A DNA stretch of 64,000 nt from Anaerocolumna sedimenticola. Lineage in GTDB: Bacteria; Bacillota; Clostridia; Lachnospirales; Lachnospiraceae. The position numbers were made by a program, and so were the translations under genes. The notes beneath the pieces were generated by a model. That model was not told where the DNA came from. It saw only the letters and a program-made list of their open reading frames with translations, and searched no databases. The stretch is taken from the NCBI RefSeq assembly GCF_009931695.1, contig NZ_CP048000.1, forward strand, positions 2,063,501-2,127,500, written 5' to 3'. This document shows, piece after piece, positions 8,659 to 18,216 of this stretch. Each line of letters opens with the position of its first letter. The stretch's first letter is position 1.

Positions 8659-10797
8659 ATGAAAGAAGCATATATTGAGAAAATTTACGCCGGATGGCTT
8701 GCTAAAATAATTGGAATCCGTTTAGGTGCACCAATTGAGGGATGGACTTACGAAAAAATTAAAAACATCTATGAAGAATTAGATCATTATCCTGTTGATT
8801 ACCATGAATTTGCGGCAGATGATGACAGCAACGGACCTTTGTTTTTCTTAAAAGCAATGGAAAACAAAAAAGATAAATCGGAATTAAAAGCACAGGACGT
8901 AGCGGAGGCACTTTTAAATTACGCACCTTACGAACATGGCTTTTTCTGGTGGGGCGGTTATGGCGTATCAACGGAACATACGGCATATTTAAATCTCAGG
9001 AGTGGAATAAAAGCACCAAGAAGCGGAAGTATAGAACAAAATGGAGCTGCCATAGCGGAACAAATCGGCGGACAGATATTTATAGATACCTGGGGTCTGG
9101 TTACTGCCGGTAATCCGGATCTGGCGGCAAAATATGCGAAAGAAGCAGCCAGTGTTACCCACGACGGTAATGGTGTGTACGGAGGGATTTTTATAGCTGC
9201 CTGCATCAGTTATGCTTTTGTGGAACAGGATATCAGAAAAATAATAGAAAAAGGGTTAACTTATATACCGGAAGATTGTGAATATACAAGAGTTGTGAAA
9301 GCGGTGATTCAATATCATGAAAATAACCCTGAAAACTGGAGGATTTGTTTTAGATACATTTTTGATCATTTTGGCTACGATAAATACCCGGGTAACTGTC
9401 ACATAATCCCCAATATAGCAGTTATGATTCTTGGTTTATTATATGGAGAGGGAGATTTTTCTAAAACAATTACAATTACCAATATGTGCGGCTGGGATAC
9501 GGACTGTAATGTAGGAAATGTAGCAACTATAATGGGTGTCAGATGCGGCCTTACAGGGATTGATTATGATAACTGGAGAAAACCAATTAATGATTTTGTG
9601 GCATGTTCCAGTGTTGTTGGTTCCTTAAATATTATGGATATACCTTTCGGAGCTTCTTATATAGCAAAACTTGCATATGAAATTGCCGGTGAGGAAATTC
9701 CGGAACCTTTTAAAACGGTGTTTGAAAAACGCCTGGATTCCTGTCATTTTGAGTATCCCGGTTCTACCCATGCCATAAGGGTCCGCACGGTTAAGGATAG
9801 TAAAAATGATAACCAGACTTTAGAATATGAATTAAAAAACAGTATGGAAACTGCGTATACCGGAAATCATTCTTTAAAAATCATGGCGAAACCGGCAGTT
9901 CCCGGTGATAAAATCTATGTTTACAAAAAAGTATATTATGTGCCGGAAGATTTTCATGACAGCCGGTATGACCCATGCTTTTCACCCTTAGTTTATCCGG
10001 GACAGACCATTCATGGAAGTGCGTATCTGCCTGCTTATGGAAAGGAATGTAAGGTTCGTTTATATGCCAGAGAAAAAAGAAGCAATGAGATATTAACCGG
10101 TGAGCCGGTTTCACTGAAAAAAGGTGAATGGGAAGAATTAGTGTTTCAAATTCCAAAAAGCCACGGCGGACTGATTGATGAAATAGGTTTTGAGTTTAGC
10201 CTTTGCGGCTGCAATGGAGAAAGAACAGAATTGACAGTGTTTATTGATGACCTCTATGCTGACGGCGCAGCTGACTATATTTTGGATTTCTCAAAAGAAG
10301 AGGAAGAAAAGTGGAACGGTTTGCATCGTGAAATCAGTCAGATGACCAGATTAAAAGGACTGATGTACTTGCAGAACAAAAGTCTGCACCTTACCTGTTC
10401 CGATTTTGCAGAAGCTTATACCGGAGGTTATAACTGGAAAGATTACCAGGCTGAATATTACTTTACGCCGCTGCTGGGAGAACATCATGGCATGAACTTC
10501 CGTGTACAGGGTGCAATTCGTTCTTACGCTATTGCGTTATTACCGGACCATAAAGCAGCCTTATTAAAAAATGATAATGGCTATATAACGTTGACTGAAA
10601 GCAATTTTTATTGGAACTTAGGAGAGGAGTACAAGGTTTTAGTAAGTGTTTCCGGCAATCATATAAAAGCTGTGATAAATGACACCTTAACCTTGGAATA
10701 TACGGATAAAGATTATCCTTATCTGGAAGGTTTCATTGGAGTTTCCGTAATGAATGGAAGCCATTGCAGTTATCAGAAAATTAAGGTGTATTCATAA
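8659..10797 (+). CDS. ADP-ribosylglycohydrolase-family enzyme with C-terminal lectin-like region
   Basis: Residues 1 to about 350 belong to the DraG/ARH family of Mg-dependent ribosyl hydrolases. The first metal motif is ADDDS (53-57, usually TDDT) and the second is GWDTDCNVG (about 278-286, usually GGDTD). The remaining part (about 390-712) is absent from classical DraG. It looks like two beta-sandwich modules, the last resembling a LamG/DUF1080-like fold (ALLPDHKAALL, GEEYKVLVSVSG). There is no signal peptide, so it acts in the cytoplasm. It follows the permeases behind AAAGGAG. Family knowledge supports hydrolysis of an N- or O-ribosyl bond. The sugar-binding-like tail and operon suggest an imported riboside rather than an ADP-ribosylated protein, which is inference. 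Confidence 0.85.
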   Translation: MKEAYIEKIYAGWLAKIIGIRLGAPIEGWTYEKIKNIYEELDHYPVDYHEFAADDDSNGPLFFLKAMENKKDKSELKAQDVAEALLNYAPYEHGFFWWGGYGVSTEHTAYLNLRSGIKAPRSGSIEQNGAAIAEQIGGQIFIDTWGLVTAGNPDLAAKYAKEAASVTHDGNGVYGGIFIAACISYAFVEQDIRKIIEKGLTYIPEDCEYTRVVKAVIQYHENNPENWRICFRYIFDHFGYDKYPGNCHIIPNIAVMILGLLYGEGDFSKTITITNMCGWDTDCNVGNVATIMGVRCGLTGIDYDNWRKPINDFVACSSVVGSLNIMDIPFGASYIAKLAYEIAGEEIPEPFKTVFEKRLDSCHFEYPGSTHAIRVRTVKDSKNDNQTLEYELKNSMETAYTGNHSLKIMAKPAVPGDKIYVYKKVYYVPEDFHDSRYDPCFSPLVYPGQTIHGSAYLPAYGKECKVRLYAREKRSNEILTGEPVSLKKGEWEELVFQIPKSHGGLIDEIGFEFSLCGCNGERTELTVFIDDLYADGAADYILDFSKEEEEKWNGLHREISQMTRLKGLMYLQNKSLHLTCSDFAEAYTGGYNWKDYQAEYYFTPLLGEHHGMNFRVQGAIRSYAIALLPDHKAALLKNDNGYITLTESNFYWNLGEEYKVLVSVSGNHIKAVINDTLTLEYTDKDYPYLEGFIGVSVMNGSHCSYQKIKVYS

Positions 10798-10892
10798 ATT
10801 TCAAGTATCGTAAGGCTGTTCAAAGATTTTAGTAAGTTATTAGGATACATTGATTATGGGGCTTATGAAACAGTCCCTGAAAGGAGTAAAGT

Positions 10893-11819
10893 ATGGATGT
10901 TATTGGTTTGGGAACGTTAGCTATGGATATACTTCGGAAAGTAGATAAACTGCCGGGAGAAGATTCTTTCTGCATTGTTGAAAATACTGCCTATGCGCCG
11001 GGCGGAAGTGGAACCAATGTAATCGTTCAAATGGCCAGACTCGGGGCAAAATGCGGATATGTCGGCAAAGTATCGGATGACAAAATAGGAGAAGAAATTA
11101 TTGTGAACCTGAAGCAGGAGGGCGTTGATACCAGTTTCATGGTTATCAAAAAAGGCGGCACAACTTTGCATACGGAAATAGTAATTGACCGTGCCGGAAA
11201 GAAATTTATTTTACTTAACTTAGGGGATGTATTCCATACCTTAGGCGTGGATGAAGTAAATACGGAGGCCATTCAAACTGCAGCAGTATTTTATACGGAT
11301 TTACTTCCTTTTGAACCGGCAGTAAAAGGACTGAAAACTGCTAAAGAATCGGGGAGAAAAACGGCTTTTAACATGCAGACTGGACTGGATACAATGAAAG
11401 GTTTTGGTATATCAAAAGAAGATATTTTCAATGTTTTACCATATACAGATGTATTTGCTCCATGTCAGGAGGGGTTATATGCATTAACGGATACTACGGA
11501 TTTAGAAGAGTGCAGAAAGAGATTAAGGAAATATTGCAGTGGTGTATTATTATTTACTTTAGGAAGTAAAGGTTCGGTTGCATATGATAAAGAAGATAAT
11601 AGATATGAGATTCCCTGCAGAAAAATTAATTGCGTAGATACAACCGGTGCAGGAGATTCCTATCTGGGTTCTTTTTTATATAGTTACTTTCTAAAGAAAG
11701 ATTCCTTAGAAAACTCCATGAAATTAGCAACGGATTGCGCGGCTTATACCTGTACCGGAATAGGCGCCAGATATAGCCCGACTGTTGAACAGATAAAAAA
11801 TTTTGTAAAGCTAGATTGA
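10893..11819 (+). CDS. PfkB-family carbohydrate kinase
   Basis: This 308-residue kinase has VIGLGTLAMD at the N terminus, PGGSGTNV and the catalytic DTTGAGDSYLG with Asp as base. It lacks the ribokinase-specific GGKGANQA, so the substrate is probably a different sugar or nucleoside. It starts behind AAAGGAG and lies between two ADP-ribosylglycohydrolase-family genes, which suggests that it phosphorylates the sugar or nucleoside that they release. Adenosine/nucleoside kinase or ribokinase-like activity are the main options. Confidence 0.85.
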   Translation: MDVIGLGTLAMDILRKVDKLPGEDSFCIVENTAYAPGGSGTNVIVQMARLGAKCGYVGKVSDDKIGEEIIVNLKQEGVDTSFMVIKKGGTTLHTEIVIDRAGKKFILLNLGDVFHTLGVDEVNTEAIQTAAVFYTDLLPFEPAVKGLKTAKESGRKTAFNMQTGLDTMKGFGISKEDIFNVLPYTDVFAPCQEGLYALTDTTDLEECRKRLRKYCSGVLLFTLGSKGSVAYDKEDNRYEIPCRKINCVDTTGAGDSYLGSFLYSYFLKKDSLENSMKLATDCAAYTCTGIGARYSPTVEQIKNFVKLD

Positions 11820-11865
11820 CTGACACTCAGATCAAAGTAATTTAAATTAAGGAGTACAGCATAAT

Positions 11866-12888
11866 ATGGATATGATCTATGATAGAATTCTTGGAGGAAT
11901 GATTGGAATTGCATTGGGTGATGCGTTTGGCATGCCCTCTGAAATGTGGTCCAGAAAAAGGATTAAAGATTACTTTGGTGAAATTCATTCTTTTAAACCC
12001 GGTCCGGATGAGAATGCTATATCAAAAGGGCTTAAGGCCGGCGAAGTAACCGATGATACCATGAATACTATTTTTGTAATTGAGATGTTATATGAAAACA
12101 GAGGTAAGGCAGATCCATATTTATATATTAAGAAGTTAAAGCACTGGTCAAAAACCTCTGATAAAAGTATTGCTGTAATAGGGCCCAGTACTTCAAAAGC
12201 AATTAAGCTGTTGGAAGAGGGTACTCCGATTGAAGAAACAGGGAAAACCGGCATAACTAACGGAGCTGCCATGAAAATCCTACCCATTGGCTTTGTGTAT
12301 TCCGTTAAGAATATGGAAGAAATGGTTAAGGAAGTTTATAAACTATGCCTGCCGACCCATAATACATCGGCAGCTATAAGTGGTGCCAGTGCAATAGCAG
12401 CTGCCGGTTCCTATATGGTTTCAGGTGGCAGTTCTATGGAAAAACTGTTAGAAACAGCATGTGAGGCAGCTGAAATTGGTATAAAGTACGGATTTGATGT
12501 GGCAAGTGCTTCAATTAGGAAGAGGATTCTAATGGGCAAAAGAATTGTCGATTCCATGGAACGGGAAAAGCAATCTTCAGATAAGATTCTGGATGAAATA
12601 TATGATGTAATTGGAACCGGACTTCCTATAACAGAAAGCGTTCCTGCAGCTTTGACATTGGTTTATTTGGCGAAAGGTGATCCTATAAAATGTGCCCGGT
12701 ACTGTGCAAACATAGGAGGAGATACCGATACCCTTGGCGCTATGGGATGCGGGATATGCGGGGCTGGTTTCGGAGGACAGAATTTTCCGGCTGAATTGGT
12801 TGAAACACTGGAACAAACAAATCATATAAATTTTTCCATGTCAGCAGAATGGTTAACTGAACTAAGGAAAACTATGAAATCAAGATAA
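11866..12888 (+). CDS. ADP-ribosylglycohydrolase family protein (DraG/ARH type)
   Basis: This 340-residue single-domain member has the canonical metal motifs TDDTMNT near residue 64 and GGDTDTLGAMGCGICGA near residue 283, and the family start YDRILGGMIGIALGDAFG. It ends the operon, behind an AAGGAG ribosome binding site, and is followed by a strong terminator. It differs from the longer paralogue at 8659 in having standard motifs and no C-terminal modules. Two such hydrolases with three ribokinase-type domains in one locus point to stepwise catabolism of a ribosylated compound. The exact bond cut is unknown. Confidence 0.88.
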   Translation: MDMIYDRILGGMIGIALGDAFGMPSEMWSRKRIKDYFGEIHSFKPGPDENAISKGLKAGEVTDDTMNTIFVIEMLYENRGKADPYLYIKKLKHWSKTSDKSIAVIGPSTSKAIKLLEEGTPIEETGKTGITNGAAMKILPIGFVYSVKNMEEMVKEVYKLCLPTHNTSAAISGASAIAAAGSYMVSGGSSMEKLLETACEAAEIGIKYGFDVASASIRKRILMGKRIVDSMEREKQSSDKILDEIYDVIGTGLPITESVPAALTLVYLAKGDPIKCARYCANIGGDTDTLGAMGCGICGAGFGGQNFPAELVETLEQTNHINFSMSAEWLTELRKTMKSR

Positions 12889-12925
12889 TTATTATTTAAA
12901 TTATAAACTCCCAAAATATTGAAAT

Positions 12926-12957
12926 AGGCTGTTGCAAATTTGCACAGCCTTTTTTTT
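12926..12957 (+). terminator. Rho-independent terminator of the riboside operon
   Basis: AGGCTGTTGCAAA pairs with TTTGCACAGCCT (one mismatch), followed by eight T residues. It marks the end of the operon that starts at 4164. Confidence 0.88.
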
Positions 12958-13144
12958 ATAAAAATTAACGCTAACATTTTTGTGACTAATTGGAAATAAC
13001 CTATGGAAACATATGTAATAAAATGTTATAATTTACTGGCTGAAAGTGAATTAACGACATATAAAAATAATTACCGTTTAAGTAATTAGGAATAATTTTT
13101 CTTTCGGATATACCATATAATTAGTTTATTTGAAAGGATAGTCT

Positions 13145-14989
13145 ATGATAAAAAAACATAGAAATCACTTAAAAAAAACCGGAAAACATTGGGTTCAAAA
13201 ATTTTTTATAGTTACCTCTATGCGGTCTATGCTTTTGCTTACCGTTATGATTGTTTTCAGCGCTTCCTTAAGTATGGGTTATATCGTACGTAATTATGTC
13301 ATTAAGGTCAATCAGGAATTTAATGAGATGTACCATCAATCTGCGGATGTTTATGTTTCTTCAATAAATGAAAAATTAGCCAGTTATATCACGGCTATGG
13401 GTGTAGTTTCCATGAGCAACGATCTAAGGGATAATATTTTCAGAAATAATGTAAGCCGTACGGAGATGGTAACCCTTAGTAATAAATTAGGGCAGAGTAT
13501 CAGTGAAATGACGTTTTTTCTCTATCAGTCACAGGAAGTACTCAGCCATAGATTATATACTTATTTGCCCGCCGACGGTTATTATTTCTGGAACATTAAA
13601 AAAGTACAATATGAATCATGGTTTATAAAACTGATGCAAAGCAGTCCGCAATGGTGGTTCAGTTATTCTAATGTGACCAGGTCTAATCATCTGACATTGG
13701 CAGGAATCATAAATAATTTTAATTCAGCCGTTGGATCATGGGGGCAAGGATATTGCTGCCAGACCATTACCGTAGATACTGCAAACCTCTTTATGCCCTC
13801 AGATGGAGCGGAAACTGGGGTGTATCTGTTTGATAACAAAACGGGCAACATTATTTATGATTATTTAACACAGGTAGATGAAAAAGATAACTATTACAGG
13901 CAGATCAGAAGAATCTATGGAACTACACGAAACGGAATGGCCTTACCGGAAAAAGTTTCTCTAGTTAACAGCAAAGGGGAGACAGTACAGTATATGGCTT
14001 TAACCAGCCAGATAGATTTGATTGATGTGACCGCCGTATTATTGTTTAACCAGAAACAAATGAAAGGGACCGGCGGAATAGGTATTATCTATGCCACTTC
14101 AATCATCATATTAGGTATGATGCTTTTACTTATTTTATCCAATTGGATTTATAACAGAAGATTAAAAACCTTACTTGTCAGAATGGACAAGTTTGATGAA
14201 AAAAATGTAGAGCTGCCCGAGCCTATCGGTGGAAAGGATGAACTTGCAAAGATAGATAACCATCTTTTGCAGATGCAAGGGCGGATTCAAAGTCTGATAC
14301 AGGATGAGTATACGGCTAAAATGCAGGTAATGGCTGCACATCAGGAGGCATTAATGGCCTGTATCAATCCCCATTTTTTATATAATACCTTAAATACGAT
14401 CTCTGCAATGGCCGGTATCGAGGGAGCAGACAGTACGGTAGAGATGATTTCATCACTTTCCGCAATGTTTCGGTATTCGTCGGATGTAACCAGACAGCAT
14501 GTGACCTTACGGGATGAACTTAAGAATATATCGGACTATTTATATATACAGAGTATAAGATACCAGAATGCTTTTACATATAGAATAGATATAAATGAAA
14601 ACCTGTATGATTACCAGGTGCCAAAACTTATATTACAGCCGTTAATCGAAAATGCCTTTAAACATGGTTTTAAAAATCAAATGACGGAAGGAAAAGGTGA
14701 CAGACAGCTGCATATATCGGCCGAAAAATCAGATGAAGATCTTGTTATTTATATCAATGATAATGGAAAAGGTATCACTGCCGATAAATTAATGGAAATA
14801 AAAGACCAAATAATGGAATCGGAATCCCAGATGACGGCTTCCGTATGGGCAAATGGCAGTATCGGAATTCTAAATGTACACCGACGTATCAGATTGAGGT
14901 ACGGGAAAGGTTATGGCCTGGAGATTATCAGTAACGGAGAGGGGATGGGGGTAAGTGTGCTGGTACGTTTACCCTGCATAAAAGGATAA
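13145..14989 (+). CDS. YesM-type sensor histidine kinase
   Basis: This 614-residue membrane sensor has a first transmembrane segment around residues 24-48, an extracytoplasmic sensing domain to about 310, and a second segment around 312-335. A HAMP-like region follows, then the His_kinase domain with INPHFLYNTLNT (phospho-acceptor His 410) and an ATPase domain with NAFKHG and NDNGKGI. It pairs with the AraC-type response regulator downstream. Such pairs usually sense oligosaccharides and control the neighbouring CUT1 transporter and glycosidase genes. It starts behind GAAAGGA. A 146-base palindromic repeat separates it from the regulator. Confidence 0.92.
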   Translation: MIKKHRNHLKKTGKHWVQKFFIVTSMRSMLLLTVMIVFSASLSMGYIVRNYVIKVNQEFNEMYHQSADVYVSSINEKLASYITAMGVVSMSNDLRDNIFRNNVSRTEMVTLSNKLGQSISEMTFFLYQSQEVLSHRLYTYLPADGYYFWNIKKVQYESWFIKLMQSSPQWWFSYSNVTRSNHLTLAGIINNFNSAVGSWGQGYCCQTITVDTANLFMPSDGAETGVYLFDNKTGNIIYDYLTQVDEKDNYYRQIRRIYGTTRNGMALPEKVSLVNSKGETVQYMALTSQIDLIDVTAVLLFNQKQMKGTGGIGIIYATSIIILGMMLLLILSNWIYNRRLKTLLVRMDKFDEKNVELPEPIGGKDELAKIDNHLLQMQGRIQSLIQDEYTAKMQVMAAHQEALMACINPHFLYNTLNTISAMAGIEGADSTVEMISSLSAMFRYSSDVTRQHVTLRDELKNISDYLYIQSIRYQNAFTYRIDINENLYDYQVPKLILQPLIENAFKHGFKNQMTEGKGDRQLHISAEKSDEDLVIYINDNGKGITADKLMEIKDQIMESESQMTASVWANGSIGILNVHRRIRLRYGKGYGLEIISNGEGMGVSVLVRLPCIKG

Positions 14990-15135
14990 GGTAATTGCGA
15001 AACTATCCACTTGAAAATATACCATACAATTCATATTTGTTTCATAGCTTCAGTTGCCTTTAGAGCAAGATTCAGCTCTGAATCAAATATGAATTATACG
15101 GTATATAGATACGATATCTTTGTTTCGCAATTACC
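14990..15135 (+). repeat. Copy A of a 146-base dispersed palindrome (MITE-like)
   Basis: It begins GGTAATTGCGAAACT and ends TTTCGCAATTACC, with inner arms TATACCATACAATTCATA and a central AGCTTCAGTTGCC...GATTCAGCTCTG stem. Two other full-length copies lie at 19194-19339 (inverted) and 50633-50779 (same orientation), with partial copies at 58495 and 23838. No target duplication is obvious. Confidence 0.85.
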
Positions 15136-15166
15136 AGGAAGATCAGTTAATTAGGAGGTAGGATGA

Positions 15167-16774
15167 TTGTTTAGTATTTTAATTGCAGATGATGAAAAAC
15201 TTGCCAGGGGGGACATTTTATATAAAGTCAGCCGCAGTGGATTTAATTATAAATGGGTAATGGAGGCTGCTTCAGCCGAAGAAGCTCTGAATATGATTAA
15301 GGAATACAAACCGGATATTCTTCTAACGGATATTATAATGGGAGAAATGAGCGGAATCGATTTGGTACGGGCAGCCAGAACCGGCTCCCCGAATATCGCA
15401 TCAATCCTTATATCAGGATATTCGGAGTTTTCTTTTGCCAAGGAAGCCATTGCACTTAATGTGGTGGATTACCTGTTAAAACCGGTGAGGCAGGAGGAAT
15501 TAAATACGGCGCTCTCTAATGCCGTCTCAAAAGTAATGAATCAGCGAAATATGCTGTTACTTCCCATGCAATATGATAAGAATGTGGATGAAAAACTGGA
15601 TGTCGGTCAGAAAGAGCAATTATTTGCTTTTCTAAACGGAATGGAAACCAGGCTTAATTTTCCTGAAACTGTTATGCTGCCAGGAAAAGCAGAATATTTT
15701 CAGATAAGTATCATACAGATGAATCAAAATCAAACGGAAGTCACAGACAAAGATAACCTGTATATAGAACAGTTCCGTAAAATGGTACAGGAAATTGTCC
15801 GGGACATCGGAGGAGAGTATTTTCTTATTTTTAACCAACTCATGCAGAAACAGCAGATTATTTTAATTGCAGCATCTCCTGTTACCGATAAAAAGAAAGC
15901 TTCCCATATACTGAATGAAAAATTAAATGATATATACCGGAAAATCCATTGTAAAGCGGAGGGAACCATACATATGGGAGTTTCCGGTTTGGAAGAATCC
16001 GTATCCGGAAGTCTTATAACTCAGGCCAGACAAGCACTGGATCTTCGTTTATCATCGGAGGGTAATTCGAAAGGAGGAATTTACTTCTGGACTGAATGTA
16101 AGAAACATGCCGTAATACATCTTCCGGAGGAACAGATTAAGCTATATCAGAATTTTTTAGCAGCCGGAGATTTAAATCAGACATTGGATACGGTCCGCCG
16201 AATTTTTTCTTCAGACCGGCCCGGAACTGCATTGCATATTCGTATGTTATATGTAGAACTAATGTGTATCCTGGCGCGTAATTCCATAAAAAAGGCTGGC
16301 GGAAGCGTGGTATCCATGCTTGGAACCGAAACCTTGTCCGGCAGCATCATTGATCAGTTTGAAAGCCGTGAAGAATTGATTGAAAATCTCTGCAGAACCA
16401 TTACAGCTGCGCTTGACCAATGGATGGCGGTAACGGATAATGCCAGATCGGTATTAAAAAATGTAAAAATCTTTATTGAAAGTAACTTTATGAACAGCCA
16501 GTTAAGTACACATTTTCTTTCAAAACAGTTTTGTATTTCATTGGGTTATCTTTCGGCATCTTATAAAAAAGAATTTGGTGTTACCATATCAAAGCATATT
16601 ATTTCTTTGAGAATGGATTATGCTAAGAAATTACTGGCAGATACGAGGCTAAGTATTATGGATATTGCTGAAAACTGTGGTTTTAATAATTTAAGTTATT
16701 TTATGAGAACCTTTAAAAAATATGAGGAATGTACACCATCTGAGTTCCGTGAAAAATTACAACAAAAAAGGTAA
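15167..16774 (+). CDS. YesN-type response regulator with AraC DNA-binding domain
   Basis: This 535-residue regulator has a receiver domain (residues 1-120) with ADDE, the phospho-acceptor Asp in DILLTDIIMGE and the lysine in YLLKP. A long middle region follows, then a C-terminal AraC double helix-turn-helix (about 430-535; LSIMDIAENCGFNNLSYFMRTFKKY). It starts at TTG 15167 with AGGAGG at 15153-15158. The ATG at 15163 is out of frame and closes at once, so the TTG decides the start. It is the partner of the upstream kinase and probably activates the transporter and glycosidase genes that follow. Confidence 0.92.
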   Translation: MFSILIADDEKLARGDILYKVSRSGFNYKWVMEAASAEEALNMIKEYKPDILLTDIIMGEMSGIDLVRAARTGSPNIASILISGYSEFSFAKEAIALNVVDYLLKPVRQEELNTALSNAVSKVMNQRNMLLLPMQYDKNVDEKLDVGQKEQLFAFLNGMETRLNFPETVMLPGKAEYFQISIIQMNQNQTEVTDKDNLYIEQFRKMVQEIVRDIGGEYFLIFNQLMQKQQIILIAASPVTDKKKASHILNEKLNDIYRKIHCKAEGTIHMGVSGLEESVSGSLITQARQALDLRLSSEGNSKGGIYFWTECKKHAVIHLPEEQIKLYQNFLAAGDLNQTLDTVRRIFSSDRPGTALHIRMLYVELMCILARNSIKKAGGSVVSMLGTETLSGSIIDQFESREELIENLCRTITAALDQWMAVTDNARSVLKNVKIFIESNFMNSQLSTHFLSKQFCISLGYLSASYKKEFGVTISKHIISLRMDYAKKLLADTRLSIMDIAENCGFNNLSYFMRTFKKYEECTPSEFREKLQQKR

Positions 16775-16796
16775 GGTGTAAAAATAAGTTCGTCAA

Positions 16797-16833
16797 AATA
16801 CTCTCTAAATCAATGATTAGAGAGTATTTTTTG
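16797..16833 (+). terminator. Terminator after the YesM/YesN pair
   Basis: AATACTCTCTAA pairs perfectly with TTAGAGAGTATT around an eight-base loop and is followed by T residues. Confidence 0.88.
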
Positions 16834-16979
16834 TGCAAAAGAAATAATAAAATTAAAATAGTGCATAAAAAATATTAAAATAATTGATGTGATTGGTACA
16901 AATAAATCAGTAAAATAGTAAATGAAAAGGGAACATAAACAAACAGCAAGTGATTAGCATCTGGAAGGGAGAGGATGAT

Positions 16980-17927
16980 ATGAAAACTATTTCTACCGGG
17001 ATAAAGACGGGACCTGACCGTTACAAGAATATATTCCGGCAAATTAAAAGACATAAATTGCTATATTTATTTATTTTACCGTGTGTGGTCTTGCTGCTGG
17101 TGTTTTGTTATTATCCTATGTATGGCGCACTTTTGGCTTTTAAAGATTATAATTACAATTTAGGGATTCTGGGAAGCCCGTGGGCCGGATTAAAGCATTT
17201 TAAAACTTTCATCCATTCACCTGATTTCTGGATGGTTATGAAAAATACCATTATAATCAGCGGTTTAAAAATTATATTTGGTTTTCCTGCCCCTATTATA
17301 ATAGCTTTATTACTTAATGAAGTAAAAGGAAAAAAGTTTAAAAAAGTGGTACAGACCATGAGTTATCTTCCCTATTTTGTGTCCTGGGTTGTAGTAGTGA
17401 GCTTAATGACCGTTATCTTTACACCCTATGGAGGAATTATTAATAACTTCCGTAAGGATTTAGGAATGGAAGCCGTCTTTTTTATGGGAAAAAAGGAATT
17501 TTTCTATCCCATGGTTGTTCTGTCTGATATCTGGAAAAACGCAGGGTGGGGCTCCATCATTTATCTTTCCGCTCTTTCCGGAGTAAATCAGGAATTATAT
17601 GAAGCAGCAACCGTAGACGGAGCGGGTCGTCTAAAATGTACCTGGCATATAACACTGCCCTCTATTAAAGGGACAATAGGTATTATGTTTATCTTTGCAG
17701 TTGGAGGTATTTTAAATGCCGGTTTTGACCAGATTCTGTTATTGCAGCAGCCTGCTAATAATCAGATATCGGAGATTTTGGATACTTTTGTTTTAAAAAC
17801 CGGTTTGAATTACGGAAGGTTTGAATATGCAACAGCGATCGGTTTGTTTAAATCTGCGTTTGCCTTTGCCCTGATGGTTCTTACGAATAAAATAACCAGG
17901 AAATTTATGGAAGTCAGTATTTGGTAG
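16980..17927 (+). CDS. Oligosaccharide ABC transporter permease, LplB type
   Basis: This 315-residue permease has about six transmembrane helices, the LplB-family FCYYPMYGALLAFKDYN stretch and the coupling motif EAATVDGAGRLKCTWHITLP. A GTG at 16950 is in frame, but the ATG at 16980 has GGAGAGG (16968-16974) five bases away and gives the usual charged N terminus. Together with the permease at 18217 and the lipoprotein at 19373 it forms a CUT1-family oligosaccharide importer. Again no ATPase is encoded locally. Confidence 0.9.
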   Translation: MKTISTGIKTGPDRYKNIFRQIKRHKLLYLFILPCVVLLLVFCYYPMYGALLAFKDYNYNLGILGSPWAGLKHFKTFIHSPDFWMVMKNTIIISGLKIIFGFPAPIIIALLLNEVKGKKFKKVVQTMSYLPYFVSWVVVVSLMTVIFTPYGGIINNFRKDLGMEAVFFMGKKEFFYPMVVLSDIWKNAGWGSIIYLSALSGVNQELYEAATVDGAGRLKCTWHITLPSIKGTIGIMFIFAVGGILNAGFDQILLLQQPANNQISEILDTFVLKTGLNYGRFEYATAIGLFKSAFAFALMVLTNKITRKFMEVSIW

Positions 17928-17933
17928 ATTGAT

Positions 17934-18184
17934 AGGATTTGGGTGTCAAACCCAAAAAAGTGTTTTGAATGAATACGAGCGTATATATATTCTATTTAGC
18001 TGCCTTTTTCTCGAATACTATATTTTTTACAAACCTCTAACGACTTAAAATCAAGTCGCCTGGCTTGATTTTTGGTCAGAGTCTTGACAAATATAAGCAG
18101 TATCCTCGGTCGGTCGACGCTAAATTGAATATATATACACTGTATTCATAATCTACACTAAGAGGACTTTGATACCCAAATCCT
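17934..18184 (+). repeat. 251-base palindromic element between two permease genes
   Basis: Outer arms AGGATTTGGGTGTCAAA (17934-17950) and TTTGATACCCAAATCCT (18168-18184) enclose a second pair of arms at 17967-18000 and 18119-18152 centred on GAATATATATAC, and a small stem GACTT/AAGTC near 18042-18057. No coding potential is seen. The inner arm resembles the 47-base insert at 53593-53639. It is probably a non-autonomous insertion or an RNA processing element. Confidence 0.75.
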
Positions 18185-18216
18185 TGGAAGAATAAAATAG
18201 AAAGGAGTCTTCTATT

